64,000 bases of DNA. Source: Apricaphanius iberus (taxonomy: Eukaryota; Chordata; Actinopteri; Cyprinodontiformes; Aphaniidae). The first letter of the stretch is position 1; each line of letters starts with the position of its first letter. The notes beneath the pieces were generated by a model. The model was not told the origin of the DNA, searched no databases, and worked only from the letters and a program-made list of their open reading frames with translations. Below, in pieces: positions 1 through 10,976 of this stretch. A program made the position numbers and the translations under genes. The DNA lies in contig JAPXFQ010002841.1 of NCBI GenBank assembly GCA_028564705.1, forward strand, positions 1 through 64,000, given 5' to 3'.

Positions 1-24
1 CACCAAGGTACTCTGTGGGCATTG

Positions 25-465
25 TCAAAACTGAGGCCCCCCCTGTCCTCCTTGATAGGAGGGAGGAACCATATGCTGATTCGGAGCAAAATGTGAAGGT
101 GGCTGACCGGGAGGAATAGCGCCCCCTCGTGTATGTGGACAGTCTTTCACCCAGTGCTCATTTGAGCCACACCTCCGACAACCGTCAGCACCTGGCTGCC
201 CTCTTCCCAGGCCTCTATTATCACCAAACCTGGCCCTACCACGTGACCGTCCCCGAGAGTGCCATGTCCGATAAGGAGCAGCAAATGGCTGATTCGGTGC
301 GGCTGCAGCATACATTACAGGAAAGGAAGGCAACACTGTAGCTGATCCAACAATCGGCGCTGCTTTAGCCACCATCTGCTTCACTTTTATTGACTGATAT
401 AAGTCACTCAATTTATTCTGAGCCTCTTTTAATTGGAGCTTCAGCAAAGCAGTCTCCAGTTTCAT
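25..465 (-). pseudogene. ERV gag, nucleocapsid part with a zinc knuckle
   Basis: A 146-residue open frame. Its first ~25 residues are helical and charged, followed by an Ala/Pro linker, an Arg/Gly-rich stretch (residues ~70-90), and one CCHC zinc knuckle: Cys96, Cys99, His104, Cys109 (C-X2-C-X4-H-X4-C). A Gly/Pro/Gln tail follows. This order is typical of a retroviral or LTR-retrotransposon nucleocapsid, which binds genomic RNA during packaging. It continues the upstream gag ORF (507-1070) in another frame; the shift lies between about 465 and 575, since this frame is closed by a stop near 572. Protease and polymerase would lie beyond the window's left edge. The retroviral assignment also rests on the LTR and primer-binding site upstream on the same strand. 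Confidence 0.65.
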
Positions 466-506
466 ATTCTCCTCAGCAGAATCTTGAGCTTCTTGTAAAT
501 AATGTG

Positions 507-1070
507 TTATGTGTCTCTCCGATGGTTTGTGAATTCCTGAACCATCTGAAGCTCCACTACAGGAAGCATTAAATCAGGGCCCCCATGAGTTCTGGTATTC
601 TGATAAACCCCCTCGCCCTGGTCAACTCTCAACGTCTGTACGTCGTTAACCTGTCCAACTGTTGCACATTCATCACGTTTAGTGGGGCTGGTACTCCCCC
701 GAAGGTCAGCAGCCTGCCCTCGTACCAAAGATGTTAATCTGTCCTGATCCTTAAGGACCTCATCCATCTGTTGTTGAACTTTATTTAACCTGTATTCGTG
801 CTGCTCTATTTTCTCCATTAATCTACTATTGTATGCCAAGAACAATTTATCAGTCTCCTGTTCTGTTTTTCTTTTAACTAATTTTAACAACTGTCTCTTC
901 TCATCTCCACGAGCCCACCTGGGCGTCATCTTGGCCTGGAACTGCTTTTTACATTTTGTACTGGTCCCACTAACCAAAACAGAATATAGCCTTGTAATGC
1001 CTACTAACAATTGGGCACCTAACGTGCGCCACTCCTGTGGAGCAGGAAGCAATTTATATTCGGCTGCCAT
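507..1070 (-). pseudogene. ERV gag, N-terminal coiled-coil part
   Basis: An open frame reads from about 1118 to 507. I prefer the internal ATG at 1070 because it has a better start context and the upstream residues look non-coding. The protein begins with a basic segment of about 60 residues, then a long Lys/Glu/Gln-rich helix with heptad-like spacing that suggests a coiled coil. It ends with a stop after an Arg-Arg-Asp-Thr sequence. The next gag segment, with the zinc knuckle, follows immediately but in another frame, so gag is broken by a small indel. I do not recognise a defined matrix or capsid domain. The gag label comes from position (downstream of LTR, primer-binding site and leader; upstream of the zinc knuckle). 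Confidence 0.5.
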
Positions 1071-2953
1071 TGAAAGTTTAAAACAAAATCCAAAATGGAT
1101 TAAAATATAAGTAGGCAATTTGTAATAACTCTGTAAATTATTTATTTTAATTGAAAAACTATCAATTAGTAGGCCAAATTTATCCCAATATTAATGCAGT
1201 TAATAGTAAAGACAGGCAGTATTTTATTTAACCTATTTATTTTTATTCTTTATAGTGAAGTGGTTTATGTATTATTTTAGTCATATAACATTAAACTTAA
1301 TAATGATTTATGCAAAGCCGAAACGAAGGAAATCTAAAAAGGTTTATAACGAACTTTTTATTTTCTCATTAATTTATTTATATACTGAGATATCAGCTGT
1401 TTTGTCTAAAACACAAAGAATTTTAATGAAGTCCGGCCGGCGGCAAAACCCGCGACGGACACTTCCACGAATCACACAAAGAAATAGAATTCTCCCAATA
1501 TGAAAGCAGTCTCATTTATCATTAAAACAAACCGAAAAAATATCTGTAAAACTCGCTTTGTAACACAATCGTAGATCGTTTTTACAAAAAAGAAGTCGAC
1601 CGAATTAGCGGACCAAGTCATACACAATAGAACTTCCGGGTCACCACGCGGAACGAAAAAAAAAAAAAACAACCGGGACAAAGACGGCTAATTCTTCACT
1701 ACAATGTTAAACCGAACAAACTGTACTCATAAGTAAACCAACCAAAGACAAAAACAAAATGCCTCCAGCAGAACCACACTTCGTCTCCAAAAAACTCGAA
1801 TAGCTGTTTAACCGTGTCAAACAAATACCGGTCGGAAGCTAGGCTACCAGAGTGTAGCTGTAAGCATGAGCACCCCAGCTCAACCTGAACAAAACGGTGC
1901 CGCTTCGTTACAATAAAAAGTTATTTTATATATATATATTCTAAAGAGTTTACTACCAGTTATCCATAACAATAGTCCTATATATGTGTTAAACAATGCT
2001 TTAGACGTGTTTACGTAAGTGTACAAGGTTGAACGCCTTTATTCCAGGCGAGACTCACACACACTGTATGTTAGCTGTAAGCTAGATATGGTGGTACTGT
2101 AACCAACCGAAAATGATACTTCCCATTATTCCTCTACAATGCCAAGCTTCTACGTAATCTGCACAAACAGAAAACAAGGGCATCGACTAGGCGTTTAAAA
2201 TTCGCAGAGGAATTATGGTTTTAGATTCAGTCAGTTAGTTCCCCTAAATGAGGAGTTTATATGAGGCCGGTGTGCAAAAAGCTACCTAGTAGCTTTCTTC
2301 CCTAGCCTCCACTCCGTCCAAGCACACCCACAATCACACCAAAACAAGCACAGTAATTTTACAATATTTATCAAACACTAACCTCAAACCGGACCGACCA
2401 AAAACTGGACCATAATACAGACTTCCACGTTTGCGATGCTCAGTCGCGCATTTTGGAAGAAACGCAGCCTCTCCAAAGTAATCCGTTAGCAGTCAGAGGG
2501 CTCCCGGGCCCTGCCTGCCGCTAAATTCGTTTGCCAGCTAAGGAGCTCCCAAAACAGCGTCCTGTGTGGGCCGGACGGCCAACCTCGAGCCCGATCCGCA
2601 CCGTGGTCGGCCCTTAACCAAAAAAAACAACACATCAACATTAAACGGAGAACGGTTAGATCAATCAATACCTATTAATTTGGTGTTAGCGCTGTTCCAG
2701 ATTGATACAAAACCACCCGGGTGCTGATTTAGCAAGGATCAATCCAGTCGCTCTCCGATTCTCTGTTGAACTCCAAGGAAAAAACACAAAATTACTGCAA
2801 TGTCACAAACACACGCATCAACCAGTTTTGCCACACTTTACTACTCACACTCAATCTCTCCCAGCTCCGAAACAACTTAAGACCGAATTACGGAGCACGC
2901 ATCCTCCACCATGTGTTGGCTCCTCGTTCCCATGCGATCGGCACTCGCTTCCG
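1071..2953 (-). other. ERV 5' leader region, unusually long
   Basis: About 1.9 kb lies between the primer-binding site and the first gag-like ATG. No long ORF is supported. It is richer in CpG than most of the window and holds a short TA run near 1925-1942 and an A run near 1658-1671. A donor-like sequence (minus-strand GAG/GTTAGTG near 2380) could indicate an intron in the leader. Typical retroviral leaders are shorter, so an insertion or intron is possible. Confidence 0.35.
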
Positions 2954-2971
2954 GAGAGTGTAGGGGCGCCA
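2954..2971 (-). other. candidate retroviral primer-binding site
   Basis: On the minus strand the sequence starts TGGCGCC, complementary to a tRNA 3' end such as tRNA-Lys. It lies just inside an LTR-like block and upstream of gag, as a primer-binding site should. The bases after the first eight do not fit the tRNA-Lys forms I know, so the primer tRNA is uncertain. Confidence 0.45.
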
Positions 2972-3511
2972 ACATTTACCCCGGCGGGAGTTTTTTCAAA
3001 ATAAAATCAGAGCTGAGAGACAGAGAGAGAAATAATGCACAGACACAGAATTTCTGTTTCACACTCATACACATCTGCAGATGGAGAACAGTCAGAACTG
3101 AGTTGAACTGAACTGAACTGTCGTATACAGGGGTGTACCATTTTTATTAAAGAAGAACAAAGAACGTAGTCACATGTCTATTCTCCTCCCCCTAGATTTT
3201 ATTACACCAAACGTTTATTCTCAAGGTTTCCTGAGTTATCGCTGTAACCGTCCGGTCTGTTTATGACTGTCTACTCTCTACTCTGTTTCTTATCTCCGCA
3301 TCCCACTTTTACAACATGCAATAAACTTAGCCTAGAGTTTAACGACTTAAAAGCTTACCCCCATAAACAATACTTGACAAAACATTTCTTTACTATCATG
3401 CAAGCTAATTAAAACAGACTTTTACTTTCTGAATACTAACTAAAGATTATATAAACATATTCAATACGAGACTGTTATATAAAGTAGCCCTAAAAAATAT
3501 GAATCACGACA
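2972..3511 (-). repeat. ERV LTR, minus strand (5' LTR of the gag-bearing copy)
   Basis: The upper edge at 3510-3511 is a CA (minus-strand TG start). The upstream half is clearly related to the LTRs at 9678-10216 and 10307-10947: all share a block around minus-strand TATGGGGGTAAGCTTTTAA. A minus-strand AATAAA lies near 3145. The downstream half differs from the other two LTRs and the lower edge has no clean CA, so the boundary is only bracketed by the primer-binding site. No polypurine tract lies upstream, which fits a 5' LTR. Confidence 0.55.
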
Positions 3512-4538
3512 ATTGATAGAGTATAGAATATAAATTGGATGAAAAATGAAGGAATCATTAATTAAAATAAGCAGGGGAAGAATTAGAACAACAGTTTGGT
3601 TGGAAGTATAAGGATTAATTATTATTCCTGGTGGAGAGAGCAAACCTATTAATTAGTATATTTTTACCAGAATTAATACTGAAGAAATTATTACTAGTAT
3701 AACTGATTGAAGTAAAATTAAAATAGAGCCCACATAGGCAGTCTGAGTGTGGAAGATATTTAAATTCAGCATTCAAGGAAGGAGACTAATGAATATGAAA
3801 ATAAAAAGTTTAAATGAAACTTGATTTGAATAAGCTGAGAGGATCGACTGTCTGTTTTTTTTTCTTACTCTAATTATATATTTTTTCTCTTTTTCTCATC
3901 CCGCAACAGAGAACCCCTCAGATAACATTCTTGAGATGTAATTTATGTTCCTGGGGAGATAAGATGGGTGGGGGTGCGTGGGCTGATGACGGATAGTGCC
4001 AGGCGCCCGCCATAACTGCCAAAGAAAGAAACATCTATACGACCAGCGCAGAAGTTTGTCTCTCTTGTGCTCTGCTCCCACACATGGGGGCACCGGTGAC
4101 TGTATATTTTCAGGGGTGAACTGGAGGACACCCTCAAAGGAGCACGTTTCCTCATGCTGAGCTGAACTTTCAAGGACAATATGTGTGAATCCACTTGGCT
4201 GGCGTGAGATGGACTGTTTCTGCTGAAGAAGTGATGATCAAAGACTGTTGATTCAATGTCACTGTTGCTGAATTAACCACAAGAGTTTCTGTTTGTCTGA
4301 TCGAAGAGAGCCGAGGTTCCTCGAACTTTGATACCCCCTTGTCTTCCCCAGGATTATCTCCAGGTAAAATACCACCATTTACCGGGAACAAAATTTGGAA
4401 GGAAAAATTGGGCCGATAGCAGGGGGTTGCTGGCTGGTGAGCGAGAAAAAATTTTTTTTTCTTATTTTTACGTTTTCATCCACAGGGATGTACTGAATTT
4501 AAGAAAGGATATATTGTAATGGAACAGACATAAGTGTC
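3512..4538. other. unassigned AT-rich sequence
   Basis: No coding region is recognised. It ends at the TTAA target of the piggyBac insertion. A 19-base segment at 4346-4364 is repeated exactly at 8360-8378 and is followed here by a donor-like GTAAAA. Confidence 0.5.
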
Positions 4539-4542
4539 TTAA

Positions 4543-4928
4543 CACTAGAACTACCAGAGAGCAGCCATTTGGCTTTTCTACCTATAAAGCCCACAGGTAA
4601 GCCGAAAGGCTGGATGGCCCCCTGTGAACCTTCCTTTTGTTATGTAAACGGGGCAATCACTGGGACACCACAGGGGGGGGGGGTATGCTGAGCCACTTCA
4701 CTCAAAACACCTTGACATAAAATGGGGGAGGGGGACAATCAGGTAGGAGCAGGATTGCTAACTGACTGTCTGAGCAGAATATATGAGCTGAATCAAAATG
4801 TAATATATGTAGAAGGATGTAGATGTTATCAGAACCCTACAACACTGGACTTCCAACATCCCCACCAGACACATAAGAAAAGTAATAGAATAGAACCACA
4901 TCAAATAAAGCACTCAAAATCTGGGGTT
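4543..4928. repeat. piggyBac left terminal and subterminal inverted repeat
   Basis: Reverse complement of about 7640-8025 with a few mismatches. It includes a G run near 4673-4683 that is longer than the matching C run on the right side. Confidence 0.85.
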
Positions 4929-5032
4929 ATCCCAACTGGGCCTTCATGATATTTACTAATAATAATAATAATAAAAAAGTATTATCAGGATACAGTGTGA
5001 GAGAGTGGAAGTGAGTGAGACTTAGAACTTAG

Positions 5033-5095
5033 GCTTAAAACTTTATTGATCCCTTTGGGGTGACTCCCTCAGGGAAATTTGAGTTTTCAAGCACA
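5033..5095 (-). other. LINE-tail-like segment supplying a poly(A) signal
   Basis: On the minus strand this reads GGGATCAATAAAGT, the motif common at 3' ends of fish LINE copies. It lies about 100 bp after the transposase stop and contains AATAAA, so it can act as the poly(A) signal of the transposase mRNA. A similar segment is at 29625-29668. Confidence 0.5.
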
Positions 5096-5148
5096 CAGAG
5101 AAAACTAAACAGTATGTAACAATGAGTGAGGTGAGTACATTTCAATAA

Positions 5149-7045
5149 TCACTCACAATCCATGCACTGCCAAGCCGTATCCTTTCTGCATTTGCCACAT
5201 GTGTATTTGTAACAGCCTATACATCGCAGAGTGGCATGATTGCTTTTACACTGATTTTTAACCTGACACATTGCTCTTTTCCCAGGGCTAGGTGTTGAAG
5301 GTTGTAGCCGAAGCAATTGTTCCCTTTGTGCCTGCTTTGCACCCACATGAGAATGAGCCAACTCTCTTGCAAGCTCCACCAGAAAGTCCACCCGTCTCTC
5401 CTGCCTCCCGGTGCATGCTTGATAGAGCACATGTGCATTCAGTGCTGCCATATCAATCATGTTATAGAACACAGCGACTGGCCAGCGCCGTGTTCCTCTG
5501 CGGACAGTGTACTCCCGCACCATCTGGTCCATCACAACAACGCCGCACTTTGTGGTGTTGTAAAGGGTGACAGTGTTTGGCTTCCGTTTGGTGGTATTCT
5601 CAGTCTGAATGACGCGGTGCATGCTGCTGAGAATGTATACTGTCTTCTTCCGTTTGGGCGCATACACCGTTAGCGTGGCACCAGTGGTTGAAAATACCTG
5701 AGTGGTGAATTCATCACGGTCACTCTGTCTTGTTGATTGTGGAATTTCTCGCCGAATCCTGTTGACTGTGCCGAGGATGGTGGTTTTCCGGCTAAGCAGT
5801 CGTTGTGCCAGTGACAGCGATGTAAAGAAATTGTCCGTGGTAACATTTCTGCCCTTGTCCAGGAATGGTTCAATCAGCCTCATCACTACATTTTCGGACA
5901 GTCTCTCTCCACTGGAACGACTGGGGTCCTTGCCAAGATATGGGAGGACATTGCAGATGTATTTGGATTTCAAGTCACAAGCCACCCAAAACTTGATCCC
6001 AAACTTGTCAGGTTTTGTTGAAATGTATTGCAGGAAACAGCAGCGAGTCTTTGACGGGAAAAGCTGTTCATAAATGGTGATGTGTCGACCAGGGTTGTAG
6101 GATGTGATGCAGTTGGTGACAAACGAACCCCACACACCGGAAATTGCAGCAAACTTATCCGTCTTTGCTCGCTCACTGCGGGTGTCCTTGTCGTCAAAGC
6201 GTAGGTGTTGCATGATTTCTTGGAAGCGATTTCGGGACATAGTTGCCATGATCTGGGGGTTTCCCAGGTTTGCTGACCAGCAGTCATGCAGTGATGGAAC
6301 CTTGGTCAGCCCCCGCAAGATAACAATAGCAATAAATGCCATTATTTCAGGGAGGGCCATGAACCAGTCCACATGCTCCATTTGCCGTGCATGTTCAACA
6401 GTACAGTGTCGAATGGAACTTAGCATTTCCAGAGTGATAAAACACAGGAAGCTCTGAAGACGACTCAAGATGGACCTCCTGGCCTTAGCCGTTGGCTCTC
6501 CATCTGCGCCGTATGGAGATGGAGGGGTGAAATGGAGACTTTTCCCCACCTGTTCTTCACACCACACTGTGCCATCTCTCGCCGTCTCTGTCTGGTCAGT
6601 CCCCACCCGAGCTCTCTTTTTTGGCTGAGGAGCAGTCTCCTCATCTGCAATGGGAACAAATTCAAATTATGAATTAATAATAATAATAATAATAATAATC
6701 ATTCCAGTACATCTCAAATAGGTTGGCTAATGTGCTAAGGTGCAAGGACTTCAGGATAAGAACCAAAAGAAACAAACGGAGGCCTGCACTCAGAAACAAA
6801 ATGGAGGCTGTCTGATGAAAGAAGCCCCAAAACTCTATTCACATGGTGATATGTGCACCACTATTTCCACCTTCCTGCCTGAAATGAAATATAAAATAAC
6901 AAATAATATGAAATTGAATCTTACCTGAAGACAGCTCAGAGTCCGAATCCGGCTGAACGTTTATCTCTTCTCCATCTGAGTCACAAGGGTTTATTCCTTC
7001 CAGGACCATTTCCAGTGCCTGTTGAGTGCTGAATCTTCTCTGCAT
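5149..7045 (-). CDS. piggyBac transposase, spliced, two exons
   Basis: Exon 1 runs from the ATG at 7045 to 6925 and ends at a GTAAG donor. Exon 2 starts at 6644 after a TTGCAG acceptor and runs to the stop at 5149. The junction is in frame and gives about 538 residues with no stop. An acidic N-terminus is followed by a DDE_Tnp_1_7-type core. In exon-2 numbering from 6606 the first catalytic Asp is 211 (ACDLKSKY) and the second 258 (TTDNFFTSL). The motif expected to read GVD..DQM reads GVVVMDQM, so the third Asp position is Val357 (codon 5536-5538), while Asp360 remains. The C-terminus (about 447-484) carries a Cys-rich zinc-binding domain (C-X5-C, then H, C-X2-C, C-X2-C, C-X2-C). The enzyme cuts and rejoins DNA at TTAA. 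The Val suggests this copy may be inactive. Confidence 0.88.
6645..6924 (-). other. piggyBac transposase intron
   Basis: 280-bp intron bounded by a minus-strand GTAAG donor and TTGCAG acceptor. It contains an AAT trinucleotide microsatellite near 6672-6699. Confidence 0.75.
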
Positions 7046-7639
7046 CTTCGTTCCTTGGAGAGGAGGTTTGTACGCCACAGAATTTTTGAGGGTACTGAAG
7101 TGGTAGGCTTTTTGCAGTGAGCTATTTATCCACAATGTGATAAACAGTAATTAGTGAGTCGTCAAGGAGTCAGGTGGGTCAACGGCCACAAAACTAGTCG
7201 GGGTGGTTGCAGTCACATCAGCCACATTGGTCATTCGCATAGCAATGCCGCTTGGGTGCGTCCTCTGAGCATGTGTGAGAATTGAGGTGTGAATGTCTTT
7301 TGTCCTCTGCGTAAAGGTGACCTGAGGAGTTGAGCAGAACCTGGCACTGCTCAAATACATAACTGATATTTTGAAATCAGACATATAATATCATATCTTT
7401 GAAATAACATAACATCACAGTGTGGGCAAACAGCAACAGTCAGTCTGGTTTTTATGAGTTGAGACAGGGAGAGACAGGAAAAGAGAAAATAGAGGGAAAG
7501 AGCAAAACAGACAAAAACAATGTACAAATTCTTAAATATAACAAATCAAATGTGTTTCGTGTGTATCTCAGTTTGAAAAAAATGTTACATAAAATAAATC
7601 TTGTACAGATATCAACTTGATGAGCAATTCTGTAAATGA

Positions 7640-8025
7640 CTAGTGGGGCTACCACAGATTTTGAGTGCTTTATTTGATGTGGTTCTGTTCTATTACTTTT
7701 CTTATGTGTCTGGTGGGGATGTTGGAAGCCCAGTGTTGTAAGGTTCTGATAACGTCTACATCCTTCTACATATATTACATTTTGATTCAGCTCATATGTT
7801 CTGCTCAGACAGTCAGTTAGCAATCCTGCTCCTACCTGATTGTCCCCCTCCCCCATTTTATGTCAAGGTGTTTTGAGTGAAGTGGCTCTGCATATCCCCC
7901 CTCCTGTGGTGTCCCAGTGATTGCCCCGTTTACATAACAAAAGGAGGGTTCACAGGGGGCCATCCAGCCTTTCGGCTCACCTGTGGGCTTTATAGGTAGA
8001 GCAAAAAATCCTGGGTCTTCTAGTG
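7640..8025. repeat. piggyBac right terminal and subterminal inverted repeat
   Basis: Mirror of the left end; it closes with TTCTAGTG just before the TTAA duplication. The transposase promoter should lie between here and the start codon at 7045. I cannot point to a specific TATA box. Confidence 0.85.
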
Positions 8026-8029
8026 TTAA

Positions 8030-9660
8030 ACTGGATAAATAAAATAAGTAAATGTAAGAATCAATTTGGGTGAACAAGCAAATGGATAGTAATCAGTTGA
8101 ACTGTAGACAAAAAGTAAACTCTTGAGCCTGCTCTTGCTTTTAAATCCATTAATGAGGGAGGTGTTTTTGGTTTAGTTTTTAGGAAAAACAACGGTGTTG
8201 TATCAAAATGATATGGACTTGCTCTTTCCCCAGGGATTATTTTTAATTAGATGGGTGAAATAATTTCTCGGCATAATACAGTTGGATTAGATTGAAAAGG
8301 AGTGATCACAAGACCGGATCAAAAGAACTGTCTTTTTTTAGATGTTTACAAGCTTATGCCCCCAGGATTATCTCCAGGATTCAGCAGCACGTGAGGAGCA
8401 CACAATCTCCTCTGGTCACAGCTGACTGCAGCTGCTGAAAGGGTCCAAGGTACAGCTCCAGGTCAAAGGCGTGAGGAGTCCAGTGGTTCAGCCAGTTCCA
8501 GATGACAGCTGGGAACACACACAAAGTGCAGCTCCACGCCAACGACGAACCTGGTCAGGATCAGCAGGAATCTGCCTAAAGAGGGTCAAGAAGGTTTTGA
8601 CCAAGCTGAATCGGAAGCTGGGGCCACAGGCGGTGGGGCCTAGCTCACCCAGAAGGTTGTTTGGGTGGTGATATTACTCACCCAGTGTGATCTATGTGCC
8701 AATGAATGAGATGGGCAATTTGAAATTGCCATCTCAAAGAGGGATCTACAGAAGAAGATCACAACTCACCAATCAGCTGCACAGCAGGTTTTGACCACCC
8801 CACATCGGTGGGGTAAGCTATGGGAGCGGGGCCTGTCTGTGCATTTGTGTATATTGGGGGAAATGCTCAATTAATGAAGTAATTGGCATTTCAGAGAGTG
8901 GTTATCTGCATATATGGGAGTAAAACTGGAACACTAAAAAATAGGAGCCCTCCACACTGATCAGCTCTGTACATCGCTCTCCAGCTGCCAGGAGCCATGG
9001 AGGGGGCTATAATGAGAGTGAAGAAAGAGGAACAGAATACAAATATAAAGACTGAACATTTATTAATACTTTTTTGCATTTTACAGGTTGTTTAACTATT
9101 TGATTAACTATTTTATTCACAAGTGCAGAATTTTTGATATTGCCTAAGAGGGTTTCTGAAAGAATTTTAATCAGTTAATTTTATTTCTTAATTTCCAGTT
9201 GTCTTTAAGGTTCTATTAAGGTTTGCATTCATAAAACAAAAGGGTCTACTAGAGGAAAGACTAAATAGACTCGAGGATCACATTTGTAAAGGGTTCTTAA
9301 TACCTTCTATTTCACAGGTTTCTTAACACTTTAAGTTTGATTTATTTCAGAATATAACATAGTAAGAATGTATTTGTTCATGGATTTTCTAAGCTTCTTC
9401 CACGAGTATCAACATGTTTCAAGTCAGATTTAATTATCTCTTCACATGTAAGACATTCTTATACATTTTTGGGTTTTTGAATTAGTTTTTGGGAATTGTT
9501 AAAATAATTTTTTTGTATAATGCCAAAAGAGGGTGAATTTATGAAATTTCTTGGATTTGATTTCTTGCATTCTCAAAATGCTTTACAGGTTTTGATCTTA
9601 AGTTCTAAACACTTACCTTGAAGGAGAGTACAGAGAAGATATCAATCTATTTTCAAAAAA
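8030..9660 (+). other. probable 3' internal part of a plus-strand ERV
   Basis: This stretch leads into a polypurine tract and a plus-strand LTR, so by position it should hold the end of env or the 3' untranslated region. I cannot identify an envelope domain. The only modest open frame, 8471-8671, is basic and unrecognised. The region after 9040 is AT-rich with recurring AGAGGG and TTTACAGGTT words. Confidence 0.35.
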
Positions 9661-9677
9661 GATTGAAAAGAGGGAAT
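9661..9677 (+). other. polypurine tract
   Basis: Purine-rich GATTGAAAAGAGGGAA abuts the TGTGG start of the LTR at 9678. It would prime plus-strand DNA synthesis in reverse transcription. Its presence marks the next LTR as a 3' LTR. Confidence 0.55.
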
Positions 9678-10216
9678 TGTGGTGTTATTCTGCATAGGGT
9701 TTAAACTTTTATTATTCAGAAGGTAAAAGTCTGTTTATATAGTTTGCATGGTTGTAAAATATATGTCTGTCACTATTGTTTATGGGGGTAAGCTTTTAAG
9801 TCATAAAACTCTGGGGTGAGTTTTATTGCAAGCTGTAAAAACAGGATGTCTGTAGATTTAGTGTGTTGCCATAAAACCATAAAACTCAGAATGAGCTTTT
9901 AAGAAAAGACGTCTCACCCATATGACTGTATAATTTTCTGACAGCCAATAATGGCTAAGACACTGTATGGAAATGTTCTGATTGGAGGGAGTAGAAACGC
10001 CTAGAGGCCCGGTTTTCTATAAAGCTGTGAAATGAAGATCATTTAATTGTCAGATTTCTTTAAATCTGGACCACAGAGGAAACTACGGGGGCAACTTCCT
10101 CTGTAAAACTGCAATTTGTTAATCTGTTCAAAATAAATGTTAAACTGGAAATTGGCTCCATTTTGTCTCTGCTTGAACATGCATTGAATTGAGTATGATA
10201 ATTATTTAATTCAACA
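9678..10216 (+). repeat. ERV LTR, plus strand (3' LTR)
   Basis: 539 bp, beginning TGTGGTG and ending TTCAACA, so it has the TG...CA ends of LTRs. A TATA-like TATAAA lies near 10019 and AATAAA at 10132-10137, giving a sensible U3-R-U5 order. The LTR at 10307-10947 is its reverse-oriented relative, and the U3 half also matches the minus-strand LTR at 2972-3511. Confidence 0.75.
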
Positions 10217-10254
10217 AAATATAATATATATAATATATATTTATATAATATATT

Positions 10255-10306
<52 letters not shown>
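10217..10306. repeat. TA microsatellite between two inverted LTRs
   Basis: An impure TA tract that becomes about 45 bp of pure (TA)n. It forms the centre of a large palindrome made by the flanking LTRs. Confidence 0.9.
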
Positions 10307-10311
<5 letters not shown>

Positions 10312-10944
10312 AATTAAATATTATCAAAATTAATTCAGTGCATGTTCAAGCAGAGACAAAATGGAGCCAATTTCCAGTTCTTAACATTTATTTTGAACAG
10401 ATTAACAAATTGCAGTTTACAGAGAAAGATGCCCTAGTTTCTCTGGGCCAGATTTAAAGACATCTGACAATTGAATGATTTTCCTGTCATAACTTTTATA
10501 GACACCAGACTTCGCCAGGATTGTAGGCGTTTTTTCTCCCTCGAATCTGCTCCAATCAGAACCATTTCCAAACAGTGTCTTGACCATGATTGGATGTCAG
10601 AGAATTATGCAGTCATAAGGGACGTGTCTTTTCTCCTGGATTAAAGATTCAAAAGTTCATTCTGAGTTTTATGGTTTAAGCAACACTCCCAGCTTTATGG
10701 CCTTGGTCCCGGCATACTAAATCTACAGACATCCTGTTTTTACAGCCTGCAATAAAACTCTTTGTCTCAGAGGTCCTCAAAGGTCACACATACTCCCACC
10801 AGAACTTTATCAGACCACACGTTAGTCCCAAGGTTTCCTCCTGACCTAATTTATGGCCGTACCTTCTGCTGCTGGTAAACAGTGTGTCTTTTACCTCTGA
10901 ATAATAGATGTTTAAAACATATTAGCCCCAAAAGAATAAATACC

Positions 10945-10947
<3 letters not shown>
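10307..10947 (-). repeat. ERV solo LTR, minus strand
   Basis: 641 bp with minus-strand ends TGTGGTA and ...TTCAACA. Minus-strand AATAAA is at 10387-10392. It matches the plus-strand LTR over most of its length, with extra sequence near 10700-10860. TA repeats lie on both sides (10217-10306 and 10948-10976), and no polypurine tract or internal sequence adjoins it, so it looks like a solo LTR inserted into a TA tract. Confidence 0.75.
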
Positions 10948-10975
<28 letters not shown>

Positions 10976-10976
10976 G
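10948..10976. repeat. TA microsatellite
   Basis: Short (TA)n run that continues the repeat found on the other side of the solo LTR. Confidence 0.85.

Larger units (their letters stand above)
4543..8025 (-). mobile_element. piggyBac transposon, full length
   Basis: The element is flanked by TTAA at 4539-4542 and 8026-8029, the target duplication of the piggyBac superfamily. Its ends are inverted: CACTAGAA at the left and the complementary TTCTAGTG at the right. Similarity between the ends continues inward for about 385 bp (4543-4928 against about 7640-8025). Between them lies one transposase gene on the minus strand, in two exons. Length is about 3.48 kb. A LINE-tail-like segment sits in the 3' untranslated part. 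The element is inserted in unassigned DNA between two ERV remnants. The open transposase and well-matched ends suggest a young insertion. Confidence 0.9.

Noticed and set aside
5292..6457. Plus-strand ORFs of about 90-125 codons across the piggyBac transposase
   Set aside because: Antisense shadows of a well supported transposase frame.
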